DNA of 64,000 nucleotides from assembly GCA_029449235.1 (NCBI GenBank), contig JANATG010000011.1, positions 1,084,001-1,148,000 of the forward strand, written 5' to 3'. The notes under the pieces were generated by a model. That model had not been told where the DNA came from. It searched no databases and saw only the letters and a list, made by a program, of their open reading frames with translations. The position numbers were made by a program, and so were the translations under genes. Source of the stretch: Linnemannia schmuckeri (lineage: Eukaryota; Mortierellomycota; Mortierellomycetes; Mortierellales; Mortierellaceae). Numbering within the stretch: the stretch's first letter is position 1; every line of letters starts with the position of its first letter. Of this stretch, positions 23,276-36,131 are shown piece by piece.

Positions 23276-24274
23276 TGTCTGTCTGTCTGTCTTCTGTCTG
23301 TCTATTTGTCTGTCTTTTCCTCTCTCTTTTTTCTATCTACTACTCGGTCACCATCCTTCACGGCTCTCATTTTACACACTTACCCTCTTTCTCTCAATCT
23401 TTTCTTCCTCGGCTCTCATAACACGCGCACCCCTCACCCTCGCTGCCTCTCCCTCTTTTTTTTTTTTTTTTTTTTATTTTCTTGCTTTCCCCTTCAGCCA
23501 TCCCGTTGTACCACAATAAACAAAGGCAAACTTTTCGAGACTATCCACGAAATTAATCTTAACCGCCGTCCGTTCGTATCCATCTTCCTTACCCCTCCGG
23601 TAAAATTCAACTCAAATTTAGGCTGGACGGACAAGCATGGCAAATGCTTCGGATGGGCGCGTCAATACCCCGTCAACTCTGGCGTTCGCTTCGGTGGGCT
23701 CGACTCCTCATCTCCCAACCGCCACTACCAACAAGATCCCGACGACTTCACACCCTGCTCCGACAAGAACCACGGTAATGAGTCCGGAGCCGACGAAACC
23801 CGTCAGAGCCCGATCTCTCGCGCCTATGGCGGTCGCTTCGGCGCCATGGCATCCGCAAAAGCCGGTGAAGAGATCTGTGTCCGTTGGCCAGCTAAGAACC
23901 ACGCCGTCGCAAGCGAAAGGGATCGTGGGGTCTTCATCAACATGCCCCCTACTCCTACAATCCGTGACCCGAACCAGTCCCAGTTGATGAGGATGACGAT
24001 TGCAAAGTTGAAGTACAAGAACTGTAACCCTATCCCAGGAGATACCGATCATACTCCCTGTGGCGGATGTTTCACGATCCCTGCTAACCGTACCACGGGT
24101 ACTTATATGGTCCAGTGGCGGTGGGAGTTGAACAACAATGAGTGGTATACTTCTTGCTGGGATTTGCAGGTTACTGGACAGGAGGCTCAGCCTCAGCCTG
24201 GTCACCCCGGTGAGCCTGCTGTCCGACCCCTTGGTGGCTCGACCTCCATCTTTGCCGAGTTGGCCGAGGACTAA
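22437..24274 (+). CDS. Secreted LPMO-like (copper histidine-brace) protein
   Basis: Exons 22437-22554 and 23622-24274 give 256 residues. A clear signal peptide (MALKSLFTLATAFALLAVLAEA) should be cleaved to expose His as residue 1: HSWADCVDWRFND. Lytic polysaccharide monooxygenases bind copper with exactly such an N-terminal His. A second candidate copper ligand sits in CVRWPAKNHAVA (His about residue 131 of the precursor), and the C-terminal half has WRWELNNNEWYTSCWDLQV, resembling the (W/Y)xxSCADV end of chitin- or cellulose-active LPMOs. Eight or more Cys suggest disulfides. I cannot assign an auxiliary-activity family; substrate is unknown. The 1,067-nt intron is very long for this window and lies right behind the signal peptide/His1 exon. 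The last 30 residues are Pro/Gly-rich and non-catalytic. Confidence 0.72.
23241..23272 (+). repeat. CT dinucleotide microsatellite in an intron
   Basis: Sixteen units of TC/CT inside the long intron of the LPMO-like gene, followed by TCTG/TGTC repeats. Confidence 0.9.
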
Positions 24275-24750
24275 ACACATTCTCACTACTTTTTGTTATT
24301 TCGAACTCGTGCAAAATGCTTCAATATCATCAACAACAATCTAGACCTCCCCTCCTTCTCTTCTTCCGCCTCCCATTCACGATTTCTTGAATTATCATAC
24401 AAACAAAACAAAAAAGTAATAAACAAAAAAAAAAAAAAAAAACAACCAAAACTTTGGTTGAGGGCTGGACCCTTCTTCCAAACATGAACAGTCAAACCTC
24501 CTCTTCCACTTTAACCACACTTGTTCATTTGTTCATATGCTCAAATGGTCGAAAAAACAAACGAGATTATTATTTAGCTTAGCCAAGTAGGGGGAGCGGG
24601 TAACAAATAAACAAACAGAAACAAAGCAAAGACATGAATGAAAGAAGGTATAAAAAACCCTAGAATTAAGGGAAAATCTCTCGGTAATTGCTCGCGGCTT
24701 TCAATAAGAGCCGTTTTTTTTTTTTTTTTTTTTTGGTGGCGGTGTAGCTG
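24275..24750. other. Convergent 3' intergenic region
   Basis: Between the tail-to-tail LPMO-like and DUF1765-like genes. Contains a poly-A run near 24427 and a poly-T run near 24717, probably remnants of 3' ends. No gene seen. Confidence 0.5.
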
Positions 24751-27700
24751 TTACGTGGCTGAAGCGCCAGAGGCAGCCGTGACCGCGGCAGCAGCGGTGG
24801 CAGCAGCATTCCGGCTCCAGAGCTGCATTTGTTGTTGATGATGCATCTGAGCCTGCTGCTGATGCCTCAACGAACTAGGCCCGTTCCCAGACGACCCATT
24901 AATACTCGCCCCTCCAAACGGTCCTCCAGCACCTGCACTTACACCTCCACCAACCCCACCAGCGTTCCCTTTACCCAACGACAACATTGGATTGTTGACC
25001 ACCGCCATGGCCGACAAGGTCGTGATGGGTCCCGGTGGTGGCCCCGAAGCCTCTCGAGAGTTGTTCCAGAATTTAGGCCATTCGACTACCAGACCAGGAA
25101 ACCGGAGAATCATCATCTGAGCCATCCCGGCAGAGATCCATTCGTCGTGATGGTGACCCAAGACTGCGCTCGCATCCACAACCTTGCCGAGACTGAGACT
25201 GAACACACTAAAGTCGCCCGACACCACACCACATCCTCCACTCATGCCTCCTGCTACAGCTGGGCTCATACCCAAGCCAAGTCCAGGAACTCCTCCAGGC
25301 TGTCCTGCTCCTTGTCCTACTGCTCCACCGCCATTACCGTTGCCCTGCTGATTATAACCCATCTTAGACTTGATACCATAGGCATGGCATTGCGCCAGCC
25401 AGTCGACATACTCATTCAATACGGCAGTGTGCTCAGGAAGAGCGCGACCGGCATAGGTCGTGAGGTGATCGGGGTACTTGCGAGACTGCATCCCGTACCT
25501 CAGGAACGAACCCGTAGGAGGACGAGGATACGAGGTACCATAGCCATTACCGCGGTGTCGGTATATATCTCCAGCCTGCTCATTGTAACTGGTCATCAGT
25601 GTCAACGAACTCAGAGACGAGGTGGAAGACTGACTTGCCAACGACTGACTAGAATACGGCGACCGATCACCATTGCTGGACCCACCACTACCGGACACAA
25701 GCGCCGACAGTTTGCTGCCGCTTCCAGAACTCTGACCACCCATAAACATCCACCGGAACAAGCTCCCTGCAGTGAGGGAACTGGAGCCTGTGCTGCCACG
25801 TTTGCTGCTTCCACTTGGATTACCCTGGCCACCCATCAGGTTGCCGAGTGTGGGGTCGTACAGTCCTGCATCACCCTCCTGGAAGGAATGTCTTTGTTGC
25901 TGATTGTCTGACCCAGAAGAGCTGTCCGGCCGACTGAGACGTCTAAACTTGCGCGAGAGCAAGCTGGACCGACTAGTCAACTTTTTGGTGCGATCTTTCT
26001 CTTTGTCCTTGATGCTGTTATCAGACGCGGTCAGCTTCTGGTGGGTCAAATAAATTTGCTGAGCTTGGAGCTGGTAGAAAGACTTGGCCCTCTCTTGGCT
26101 GTCGTCGTCACCACCGTTGTGCAATATCATTCCGTCCGACAGAGATCGCTGACGGGGTGGCGACGATCCTGCGAGTGAACCTCCAGGGATCGAGATCGAG
26201 GGGACATTCTCCAGATCTGGTGATGACGGTGGAGAATCGCATGTCAGAGATTCCGACTCGTCGCTGATGCGCGTCGACATGACCTCGGAGAGCTCGCCCG
26301 CATATTGACGCTTCACCATGTCAATCCTGCTCTCCATTACCTCAAAAATATTCCTATTGATGATCAAATCAGATTTAACCAATGATTAACAAAACTAACA
26401 AAAAGAAACTAAATAAGCTCTTTTGCGATACACCAATTCAAAAAAACATACCTCACGATCAGACTGAGTGGTGACTCTGCAACAGAACCTCGCGAGGTCG
26501 GAGGTGAGTCCTTCACTTTCTTCTTGGTCGAAGAGTCAGAGTTTGTCCCAGCATTCGACGACGCTACCATCATTCCCCCCATCGGCACAGTTCCCTCTTG
26601 CATAGAGCTCCGCGCAGAGGGTGTCCACGCCCTGAATCCTGGCAACACACCCACACCGCCACCAATTCTCGCCACCCGCCAGACTAAGCACCGCATGTAG
26701 TACAGACGGACGTTTCGTGCCCAATGGAGAAAGCACTTCTCAAACACATCTGGCGAAAGCAACGTGCCCAATGTAAGCTGCTCTAACGTTTGGACTGTAC
26801 CCGTGAGAAGCGAGAAGTTTTGGTATATGAACGAAATGGTGCGCATCAACGTGACAGTGTGGTCTGATGCTGTCAAAAGTAGGTGTAGGGTCGAAAGGAT
26901 AAACTGGACGTGAATAGGGACAAAGATGATGTTGGGTCCTGTGTTGAGAGGTACTGTCGAGAGTTCGCTGTCATAGAGTCGAATACACTCCCTAAGTTAT
27001 CATCGAGTTAAGAAAAAGAGCCTTTTATGTTAGCTCGGATACAATTAATTCGATTGACAATTACAGAAATACAATTTAGCTATGAGCAACGTACCTTGAC
27101 TCGAGCTCGGCGATGAGCATGTCCAAAAAGTCCAGTAGACAAAACACGCTCTCCACATCATACACGCTCGTCCTTGTAACAACGGCCCTGATCCAAATAT
27201 CCAGCATGGCGCCATAAATATTGCCATGATCCTCCATGATCGCGACAATAGTCTCTACAAATCTCCTTGACGCCATATCCAGTACTTTGGGTTTGCCATT
27301 CGTAGATCCACCGTTCGAATCCTTGCCATCTCCGTTGGCCTTTACAGCTGGTGGAGCTGCTGTACCAGGGAACTCTCCTGTCGCGACGGAAGCCATGGCA
27401 CGATCCCGCTCGGCGGCACCATTCCCGTTGGCTGCGTTAGGCTCAAACTGCACAATCGTCGTGACAGGGTGAATCTCGCGATGAACCAGTCCCTCAATCT
27501 TGGTCAAGAAGAATGCCGATAAGTAAAGATATCCTGGTGCGCCTGCATAGACCTTGGGCGTGATCGCCGAAGTAGCCCAACCGCCAGCTTGAATCCGCTG
27601 CAGTGGCGCTTCCAGGTACTGAGAGAGGCAGTGATGGTAATGCCTGTAGAATGCAAAAAATAGCTCGCTGTCGTCACTCTGCCACCGACGAACCCAGTTT

Positions 27701-30700
27701 CCAAACATCTCCATGGGAGGAACAGAGTCACCCGTTGCTGTCCTGCGCTTTTGATTCTCGAATTCCCTCCACCAGGATCCAGTTCCAGTGAAACAGATGG
27801 GTGCCAGATGCTCTGGGAAGAATGTCATGATCTGAGGCATCCCGCAATTCTCACTAGATGTGGTAAAACATATCACACAGATGGGAGCGCGTGCAAAATG
27901 GTTAGCAAGTGAACAAACAAACTACCAAGCCATGGAAAGCACGTGGAACGTGTCTTGTATATTCAAGCTGCCATACCCAATAAGATCCATTGCCTTGGCC
28001 ATACGGCTAATATATGATCGGCTCGCGGGAAGTGCATGGAGCAAGCCAAAAGCAACACCTGGCAACTTGAAGAAACAAAGCGCCAGGATCTTGGCGCAAA
28101 AGGTAATCACATTCGAGTAGACGCCCTTCTGGTTCAGACGCTCGATTGCATATTGGAGCGACTGGGACAACATCTTGCGGTATTGGTGAAATGAGGACCA
28201 GAATGCTCCCGAGTCTGAGAAGGGGTATCCTGATCCAAGGGTGGTGCTGGATGAGACTGAGGTCGATGAAGAGTTGTGCTCTGTGACTGATCCATCCAAG
28301 AAGGTCCTGACTGTTGATGGCGTCGTTGGTTTTGAAATGACATCCTCGAGGCGATCTAGTATGTATGTGTGAGCAGTAACAAGAACGGAGGACCACGTCA
28401 GCCGACTAAATTTGGCTATGTCTATCCACAGCGGGAATACTCCATGATTGTCATCTGGCCCTTACCAAACTCGTCAAACTCCTTCCTATAAACCGAAGAA
28501 AGTCAAGTACACATTAACATCACGCTGTTCGATGATAGATTCATTGATCCTCTAGCAGTACAAATGTCCATTATATCCCATCCTGGTCTTGACTGTACCT
28601 TGTCATTAGGGCAATGATACATTCAAAGTAATGACACCGATCCGTGTAGAGGGCATCTGGGAGCACAGCAAGAAGAGTCGTCCACCTAGGAGATTGAATA
28701 CACAGCGTAACAACGACAATTCCGAATGTTAGTTGCACAGTGTTCTTTCGTACTCGTGTAACACGTTTATCGTTTTTTTCATTTTTGTCACGGTCATCCA
28801 ATTTGAATGCGCTGCTCTCGTTTGATCTCCATCTTCATCTTTGGCAAAGCAGAAGGGGTATATTTTTAGCCACCCCCATCCCCTTCTTACTTCTCCCTCC
28901 CCTTATCCCCCTTCTCATGTCGCCAATGCGTCCCACTTACCACTGCATAATAAGCTGCCTTCCTGCCCTAAGCGACGTCTCTGACAAAGAATCTATCACA
29001 ACAGCAAGAAAAAAAACGAGCGAGATGAAAGATGAGTTTTCTGCCCTATCAGCCAAGGACAAGCCTTCCCCGAGTCAGTCAACATTAAGGGTTCTAATGG
29101 CGCAATGTCCCGTAAATGTAAAGAGATCATTGTTTTTGCTGACTCGTTTTCTTTTTACTCTCCTTTGAGTTTATCAAGAATCGGCGCTGTTTGTAACAGA
29201 GTATGCCAAACACGTCTTTCCAGTGACGGGATCATCAATGCAAACGACAGTCATTCCCAATTCGCCCTTTGTCGTCTTCTCACTTTGCCGGTAGTCCCAC
29301 CCCTCAATTTTTTTTTTTTACTCTCATCCAAATTGTCCTTTGCCCTTTTGTATCCCTTCTCCTTGTTGTGCTGCACGTATGCCTACCTAGACTGGGCTGG
29401 TCCTTCCTGAGCCATGGCAAGAGGCTAGTCTTGAGAACATCAATCCGGTATCGGTCTTTTTGGTGGAATCTACATACAACGCAGAGATAGAAAGTCAAGT
29501 GGACATTAGCTTTTTGTGTATGTCCCGTACGCTTCTGCGCACTCCTTTTTTTGGCTTATTGTTGTTGTTTTTGTTGGTGCATGGTGATGACATCTTTGAC
29601 CAGGCCTGATGTTGGTCAAGGGATTGAATAATAGGAGCTCTCAATTCCTTTGTCCCAGTCCACATGCAATGCAAAATAAAAAGGAAAAGGAAAGGAAAAC
29701 TTAGCATGAAGGAATTGCTTGATTGGGCATTGGCTGCAATGGATAAGTACCTTGCAAGCGAGCGCTCGAGGACCTTGTATTCCTGCTGACCACTCTGTCC
29801 GATCCAGTTGCGCAAGAGTCGACTCTTGACCGATGGTCGCATATCTGTGCTGGCCGATCTGGAGTGCGAGCTGACCTTGGAGACGAAGGGTGGGGAGGAG
29901 GTGCGCGAGTAGGGTGGGATAATAATGGAGGTGGGAGGAAGATCGCTGCATGACTGTCGTCGAGCCATATTGACGCCTAGGTCAGATAAACTGATCGTCC
30001 TTGTCTGTGTCAGTTGAAAAGGAGGTATCGCTGCTCTTGTTCCTGAGTCAGAAAGTGCAGTTGTCGTTGGTGTTGGGTGCGCTGTCAAAGGTGAAGAGGG
30101 TGATGCTTCAAGAGACGACTGGGGAGAAGGGGAGAGAAGGGAGGAGGTCGAAGAGTGACGAGAAGCGATGGGGAAGGCACTTGAGTCCACAGATGCTGGA
30201 GTCGCAGAGGGTGCGGGTGCCAGAGAGGAGACTGCGGTACTGTCCTGACAACCCGCTCTCGTTTGTGTTACAGAGTCGTTTGTTGGGTCAAAGAATGTGA
30301 TACTTGAGGGAGACGAAGGCGAGTAGACGGTTGGGGAGTTGGGGTATAGAGAGAGAGGTGAGGTAGAGGGCAGTGGAGAGAGTGTGAGACTTGGAGACAA
30401 CAAGGGTGCTGAAGGGTCGAACGAGGGGAGAGAAGAGGAAAACGGTGCAGAGAAGGAGAGTGAGAGTGACAACGGAGGTGAAGTTAGAAGTGGGAGTGAC
30501 GGTGGTGGATCGCCGTTGTTGCTGATGTTGATGTTGTTGCAGGGTCGACCAGGATTGCAGGACGAGGGTGAAGGTGAAGGCGAGAGTGAAGGACGGGTGG
30601 GTGCGCGATCTGAAGTGGATGGGTAAGGAGATGCAGTGATAGATAGTGAAGGATTGGAGGTGGGAGTGGTGGGAGAAGAAGAAGAGGAGGAGGTGGAGGA

Positions 30701-30871
30701 AGAAGAGGAGGAAGAGGAAAAGGAGGAGGAAGCAGAAGGAAAGGGAACGGATGAGGGTTTGGGAGGAAGAATGGTCAGAGATGTGGGAGTGGGAGTGGGA
30801 GAGAGAGTTGGTGCAGAGAGAATTGAGGGAGAGGAAACAGGAATGGCAGAGGGTGTTGGGTAGAAAGACAT
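24751..30871 (-). CDS. Large DUF1765-like (UPF0592 family) protein
   Basis: Seven exons on the minus strand: 29751-30871, 28599-28685, 28466-28485 (20 nt), 27926-28355, 27095-27853, 26452-26991 and 24751-26353. The sum is 4,560 nt, 1,519 residues, with every junction in frame. The first ~330 residues are almost pure Ser/Pro/Thr; the core runs from LLRNWIGQSGQQEYKVLERSL through MTRKEFDEFDRLEDVIS, MTFFPEHLAPICFTGTGSWW, ELFFAFYRHYHHCLSQYL and LHWARNVRLYYMRCLVWR; the last ~530 residues are again Ser/Gly-rich with internal low-complexity loops. The core fits my memory of fungal DUF1765 proteins (group of yeast Ahk1 and UPF0592 proteins of fission yeast), but this is a family guess. Function is unknown. 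The ATG at 30871 has a good context; an in-frame TTG lies upstream. Confidence 0.6.
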
Positions 30872-33800
30872 GGCTTGATCGGCTGTGGGTGAGAGATATA
30901 ATTGGGTGCAGGACAAGGAGGGCGAGGAAGTCGAGGCGGGCGATGATGCGGTTCTCGTTGAAGGGACGACAGGAGCTGGAGTTGGCTGGCAACACGGAGA
31001 ACACTATCGGTGATGGTAATGGGCGGTGATGGATGGTGGTGGTGGTGGTTGTGATGATGATGGTGACAGGCACGTACGAGAGATGGGAGCCGGGGACGAG
31101 TTGCAAAAGGTTGCAAAAGGCAAAGGGGGGCAAAATTACAAGAGACGGAGACAGATCCGCGTTAATGCCTGAATTGAACAACGCCAGAAACGAAATACCA
31201 CAGATACACACAGGAAAAAAAACAGATTAGTTTTTTTTTGTCATTATTAAAGAAAATAATAAACATTGAACAATCGCCTCTCGTGGATGCCAACAATTAT
31301 TGCCTCTGGTACTGCTCCTGATGCTGGCGCTATCGGCGCTGTCGGCTTTGCTTTGTTGTTATATCGCCAATGTCCAATGGTGTTTTGTTGTTTTATCGTT
31401 GACTCTTGATATTGCGATATTGCTTTGATATGTTGGTAGAAAGAGAGAAAGAGAGAGAGATGGAGATGGAGATGGAAACGGGGGTCGGGCGAAATGCTCC
31501 TTGTGAGCGTCCGAAGCAATTAAGCCGTAAATAGTCTCAAGGCGTCGTTTGTTGCCGTCCCTCGTTATTTTGAAAAAGTAGCTATTTCCCTTCTGGTAGT
31601 CATGTAATACCTGTAATAATGCTGCTGCTCTCGAATGCAAGAGCGGTTGACACTGCAGCAGACTTGTCGTCGTCGTCTCGTCCTTGCTGTCGTCTCTATT
31701 CTCGGCTTGGGTCGCGAAGCTGGTGATCGCAACGGTGAGAGCGAGCGAGAAGAGCAAGAAGAGGTCGGTAAAGGAGAAGAAGAAGTTAAAGTCCCTGGGT
31801 GCCGTGACGGAAAGGATGATGGTGATGACGATGATGGCAATGATAATGGTAGGCTAGGCGAAGGCGAGGGGGGAAGAGGAAGACGAGGAGGTTGTGGAGG
31901 AAGAAGAAGAAGAGGAAGGGGTATGACAAGAAAGACCAATGCTGCTGTGTGTTGTACGGTCGCCGTCGACTCGGCTCTGGGGATGGTGACTCTAGAAGGG
32001 TTGGAGGAGACGAGGAGGAGGAGATGGAGGAGGAGGATGAGCGAGGATGAGAGCGAGGAGAAGAAGAAAAAGAGGAAAAGAGAATGATATGATAATGTAC
32101 GACGAGATCAGAGAAGGAAAAAAAATAAGGTGAAATGAGTAAATGGGATTACTACTATGAAGAGTGAGCAGCATACATAACAACATGTACTCAATTACTC
32201 GATGCTGTGATTGTTGTCCATCTGTCTGTGTGAACGGACACAAGTAATATAAATCAAAGTAAATAAGAAACTATGTCCAACAACAAACAATTGGTATGCG
32301 CAATGCGATGGGATAGACGACAACAGATATTGCTCAACATCAACATCCGGAGGGATGTGGATGCGAAAGCGGAGAAGAAGGGGTTTAAGAAAGACAGAAA
32401 AAGAGAGAGTAAGAGAGAAAAGGATAGCGACACACAAACAAAGGAGAAGGAGAAAGAGGAGAAAGAAGAGAAAGAGGAGAAAGAGGAGAAAGAGATAGAG
32501 AAAGAGGAGGATGAAGAGAAAAAGGGAGGGAAAGGAGGCGGGAGGAGAGGACCACACAGGGATCCAGGAGACAATATGTGTGTGTATGTGCGTCTGTGTC
32601 TTGTCTGTTGTTGTTGTTTTTATTGTTGAATGCTTCCTGATCAACAACAAAGAAAAAGATCTGACATATACTACACACTCCATCTTACACATACGATCCA
32701 ATCATCCATGCCATGGACAGACAACCTTGCAAGAAAAAAGAGGCCGAAGAATCCTGTCATCATCTCTTTTCTGAACAAGAGCTGCCTTGCATTGATTTGA
32801 ACCACACAATCCAAACGCACCCTTCTTCTTCCTCTTCACCACTGGTACCGGTGTGGACATCTTTTTCAATGTGAAAACGAGGAAAAGAGGAGAAAAGGAA
32901 AAAAGATACGAGCATTGGAGAACTGAAAACACATCAGCACGCGCACTCACACTCCTATTCATCTATTCATCCAATCCACCCACTTTTTTTATCTCTAGTT
33001 GTGGCGCATCTTGCAATCTAGACGAGTAGTGTGTCCAACCGAATGTCTGATCGTCCTGGCTGTATGTCGTCTCCTGAGGTCCACACCAATGTATATAGTA
33101 TCATATTCCAACACACGTCGCCATGCCAACATGCCAACAACATTGACAAGGGGGACAACCATCCTGGGTCTAAAACATTCAAGATCTGAGCACCACATCC
33201 CTTCAACTCCTGATTCAGTCACCTTTATTCTTTTTTAAAAAAAAAACAGTAGTGTACATGCTCAGAACTGTCTCTTTATTTTTCTTTTTTTTTTTAGGCA
33301 TGTGTCCTTCTCCATTGCTATTTCTTGTGCGCCCATTGTCTCACAGAAAAAGAACAAACAGCGATGTCCCTGGAATTACGTCAATGCTGTTGCTCTCAGT
33401 GTTCTTTGTCAGAGGATTGCATTGCCCTTCGTCGTCCCCATATCAAACATATCCTATCCGTCTGGAAACATAAAGACGCTCCTTGCTTCATTTATTTCCT
33501 TCACTTCCATTCTTGCTTCCCTTACTTACTTTGTGTTCTCTTTGTTCTATGTATCTCATTCCACCCCTCATTGTCCGCACAGCTAATTCCTTCTTCCTAC
33601 TTTCCTTCCTTTAGTTTCTTGTCTCATTTTTTCATGTTCCGCTCGGAGCAATGTGCGTCGTTTTATCTCTAGAGATACATACAATTTTCCTTCTTCCCTT
33701 CTCTTCTTGTCTTGTCAGACATTCTCTCACACAATGGTGTGATGTACCGTTGCTGAACCTGAATACAATAATGACACCACTTGGACTGTCCTTCTTAACA

Positions 33801-35001
33801 TCGTCCAAACAGCAGCGCCAAACTACTCAATAATAATAACTTGTCCTTCCTTACCGGGGCGCAGTGTCCAGGATCTAAGTGTTCACAGAAATCACAGATG
33901 CCAATAGAAGTGCAGCTATACAGGAAGCAAAAGTGCTGTTAATGCAGGGTTAAGGCACAGCTTGTCGTCGATCTATCACAGGCGCATGGAGATGTGGAGA
34001 AAGATTTGACGGTCAATAATTGTAGTCCTCCTGGGCGGAATGTTGTGGGGTTGTCCAATTGGCTTGTACAGGATTGTAAATGATCTGGGAGAAGTGGGGA
34101 TGGTGAAGGAGTGGTCAGACGATGTCAATGTTGTACAAGAGTCGGGTTGGTGTGTCCATGGCGAATCTTGGCGTCAGGAGATTTGAGAACAAAAGGCGAT
34201 GGTGTTGTTGATGTTGTTGTTGTGACAAAGGAGACTGCTGCCTGCTGAGGAGGACATAGTAAAAACGGTGACGGGGGATGGATACTCCTTCTGTCTTTCG
34301 GAATACCTCTCTGCCAACGTTGGTCCTGTTGTTGGATTCAGGGACACCAAAGACAAAGAAGGGTTAGGAATGGAGGATGGGAGTGAAGAGAGAAAGAAAG
34401 GAAAGGGATCATTCCAGTGTGGGTGCGGGAAGGGAGATAAAGATAAGAGAAATGAGATCGTGAGACCGTACATTCATTAGCGCCTATGCGGGCACCTTCA
34501 GTCAGCGAACTGTAAAACGGGGTGCATGATAAGATATGAGATCTTGGGTGGGAGGAATACCTGTCTGTTTGTGGTACTATCCGCAACTTAGTGGCAGTGG
34601 CAATCGTCTTGAACGGGGAGAATACACGCTCAAGCTTGACCAGTTTCAGTCAAAGAAAGGAGGCAGAGAGAATGAATGGTGTGTTGCCAACATGATGACA
34701 ATGAAAAAGGGCAATGACAGTGCGGAGGAATGTCAGGAGAAAAAGAACGGGCTGGATGACCGAGGAAGCGAGCCGATGCCGAAGCCGAGAATAAGTCAAC
34801 AATAAAAGAATATAACAGTAACGAATTACCTGCTAAATGAAGAGGAAGATATAAAAAAAAAAAAAAAAAAAAAAGAACGGGAGTAGAACATAACCTCAGC
34901 TAAGCGCCGCAATAAAGGGAAAAAAACCAGCACAGCGCAACGATTACCCTGCGCAATACACTGATATCTAACGCATCATAGCAACCTGAATAAATGAATT
35001 C
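30872..35001. other. 4.1 kb spacer, CT/GA-rich, left border of the inverted repeat
   Basis: Purine/pyrimidine-biased DNA with many short frames made of Ser/Pro or Glu/Lys/Arg runs and no recognised family. A short poly-A run lies at about 34854-34874. Only one small minus-strand ORF (32702-32860) looked worth listing. The inverted repeat begins at 35002. Confidence 0.45.
32702..32860 (-). CDS. Possible 52-residue basic protein, unknown
   Basis: ATG at 32860, stop at 32702. The product starts MSTPVPVVKRKKKGAF and contains four Cys. Unlike most small frames in this spacer it is not a translation of a simple repeat. No family recognised; it could be a first exon or chance. Confidence 0.2.
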   Translation of the reverse strand: MSTPVPVVKRKKKGAFGLCGSNQCKAALVQKRDDDRILRPLFSCKVVCPWHG

Positions 35002-35110
35002 AAAAAAGAAATGATGACGGGGCGCCAGCTGGCCCCATGGTCTTCTTGACCCCTTTGGGCCAAGGACAAAAGGATAAACCCAACGCTCAGGAACAAAAGC
35101 AAAAGATATT

Positions 35111-35182
35111 GGGCCGAACCGGGAATTGAACCCGGGACCTCTCGCACCCTAAGCGAGAATTATACCACTAAACCATCCGGCC
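35111..35182 (-). tRNA. tRNA-Pro (anticodon AGG)
   Basis: 72 nt without intron. Acceptor stem GGCCGGA / TTCGGCC, anticodon stem CTCGC / GCGAG with loop TTAGGGT (anticodon AGG, reads CCU), T arm with GGTTCAATTCC. Head-to-head with a second copy 145 bp away. Confidence 0.95.
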
Positions 35183-35327
35183 AATCAGCTTGATGATCAG
35201 CAGTTTCTAAATACAGTGTGACTCCGAAGTCAAATTTGAACGCTAATTTGGTGGCGTCGCCATATTGGTGGCGCGAATGGTTGTAGGAACTAATTCGATA
35301 AAGAGTAAGGGACTCAAAAAGATGATT

Positions 35328-35399
35328 GGCCGGATGGTTTAGTGGTATAATTCTCGCTTAGGGTGCGAGAGGTCCCGGGTTCAATTCCCGGTTCGGCCC
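35328..35399 (+). tRNA. tRNA-Pro (anticodon AGG)
   Basis: Same 72-nt sequence as the minus-strand copy at 35111-35182, in opposite orientation. The two tRNAs and some 3' flank (both followed by an ATATTGGG/CCCAATA context near GCAAAAG) form a small palindrome nested in the arm. Confidence 0.95.
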
Positions 35400-36082
35400 A
35401 ATACCTTTTGCCTCCTCCAGGAGCGATGCCTTGTTTTTGATCCTGTCAACAGTTGACAGGCTATTAGGCGTTGCGCACACACACACTCCTCTTTGTTTTG
35501 CCTCTTGCTCTACTTTTCTGTTTGGCCTCAAGGGTTTGTGCAGCCCTCTTGGCTTTTTGTTTTTGCGTCTTCTCCCTCACGAGCAATTCAGAATACCGGT
35601 GAAAGCTGAGTGAATGAGTACTGGTAACCGCCATGGAAGAAGAAAAAATGGAGCAATGTTACCACCACAAGAGAGGACTAACGTGAGTGATCATCTTTGA
35701 CGCGTTTTTTATCTTTGACGCATCTCTTGCACGCCACTGTCCTCCTCTTGTTCAAGATAAGATATCATGCTCATGATTTGATCCCAGCTGAGTGACCACC
35801 TGCCCTCTCCTTCTTTACCTTATTTCCACGCCATGCGCTCCTGCTCAGTATTCTTACTTTCCATCATTATTCATCGTTCCATCGCTCGCCTGACCCAAAG
35901 AAAACAATACCATCACCAACTTGGTCGCTGAATAAGCTACAACGCGCGAATAAAAAATGTCTTCACTCCACTATGCTATTATCTTGGTCTTTCCCTTCTT
36001 ACTCAGTATCCGACCAACATAACATCCTCAACCCCATCTATCTTCAAAAAGCAGCAAAGCACTCAATTAGCAAACGTTGCAT

Positions 36083-36083
<1 letters not shown>

Positions 36084-36130
<47 letters not shown>
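36084..36130 (+). repeat. Poly-A run, 47 nt
   Basis: Uninterrupted A run; its partner in the right arm has 49. This is the only arm-to-arm difference I found. Confidence 0.9.

Positions 36131-36131
<1 letters not shown>

Noticed and set aside
24829..25911. 360-codon plus-strand frame
   Set aside because: Antisense shadow of the last exon of the DUF1765-like gene, Arg/Thr-rich, no family features.
30288..31211. 307-codon minus-strand frame opposite the DUF1765-like first exon
   Set aside because: Overlapping Ser/Leu/His-rich frame in another phase of the same low-complexity DNA; the spliced gene explains the region.
31359..31757. Minus-strand frame starting with a signal-peptide-like MLFSLALTVAITSFATQA
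   Set aside because: The rest is low-complexity and no conserved domain, acceptor or promoter supports it; too weak to list as a gene.
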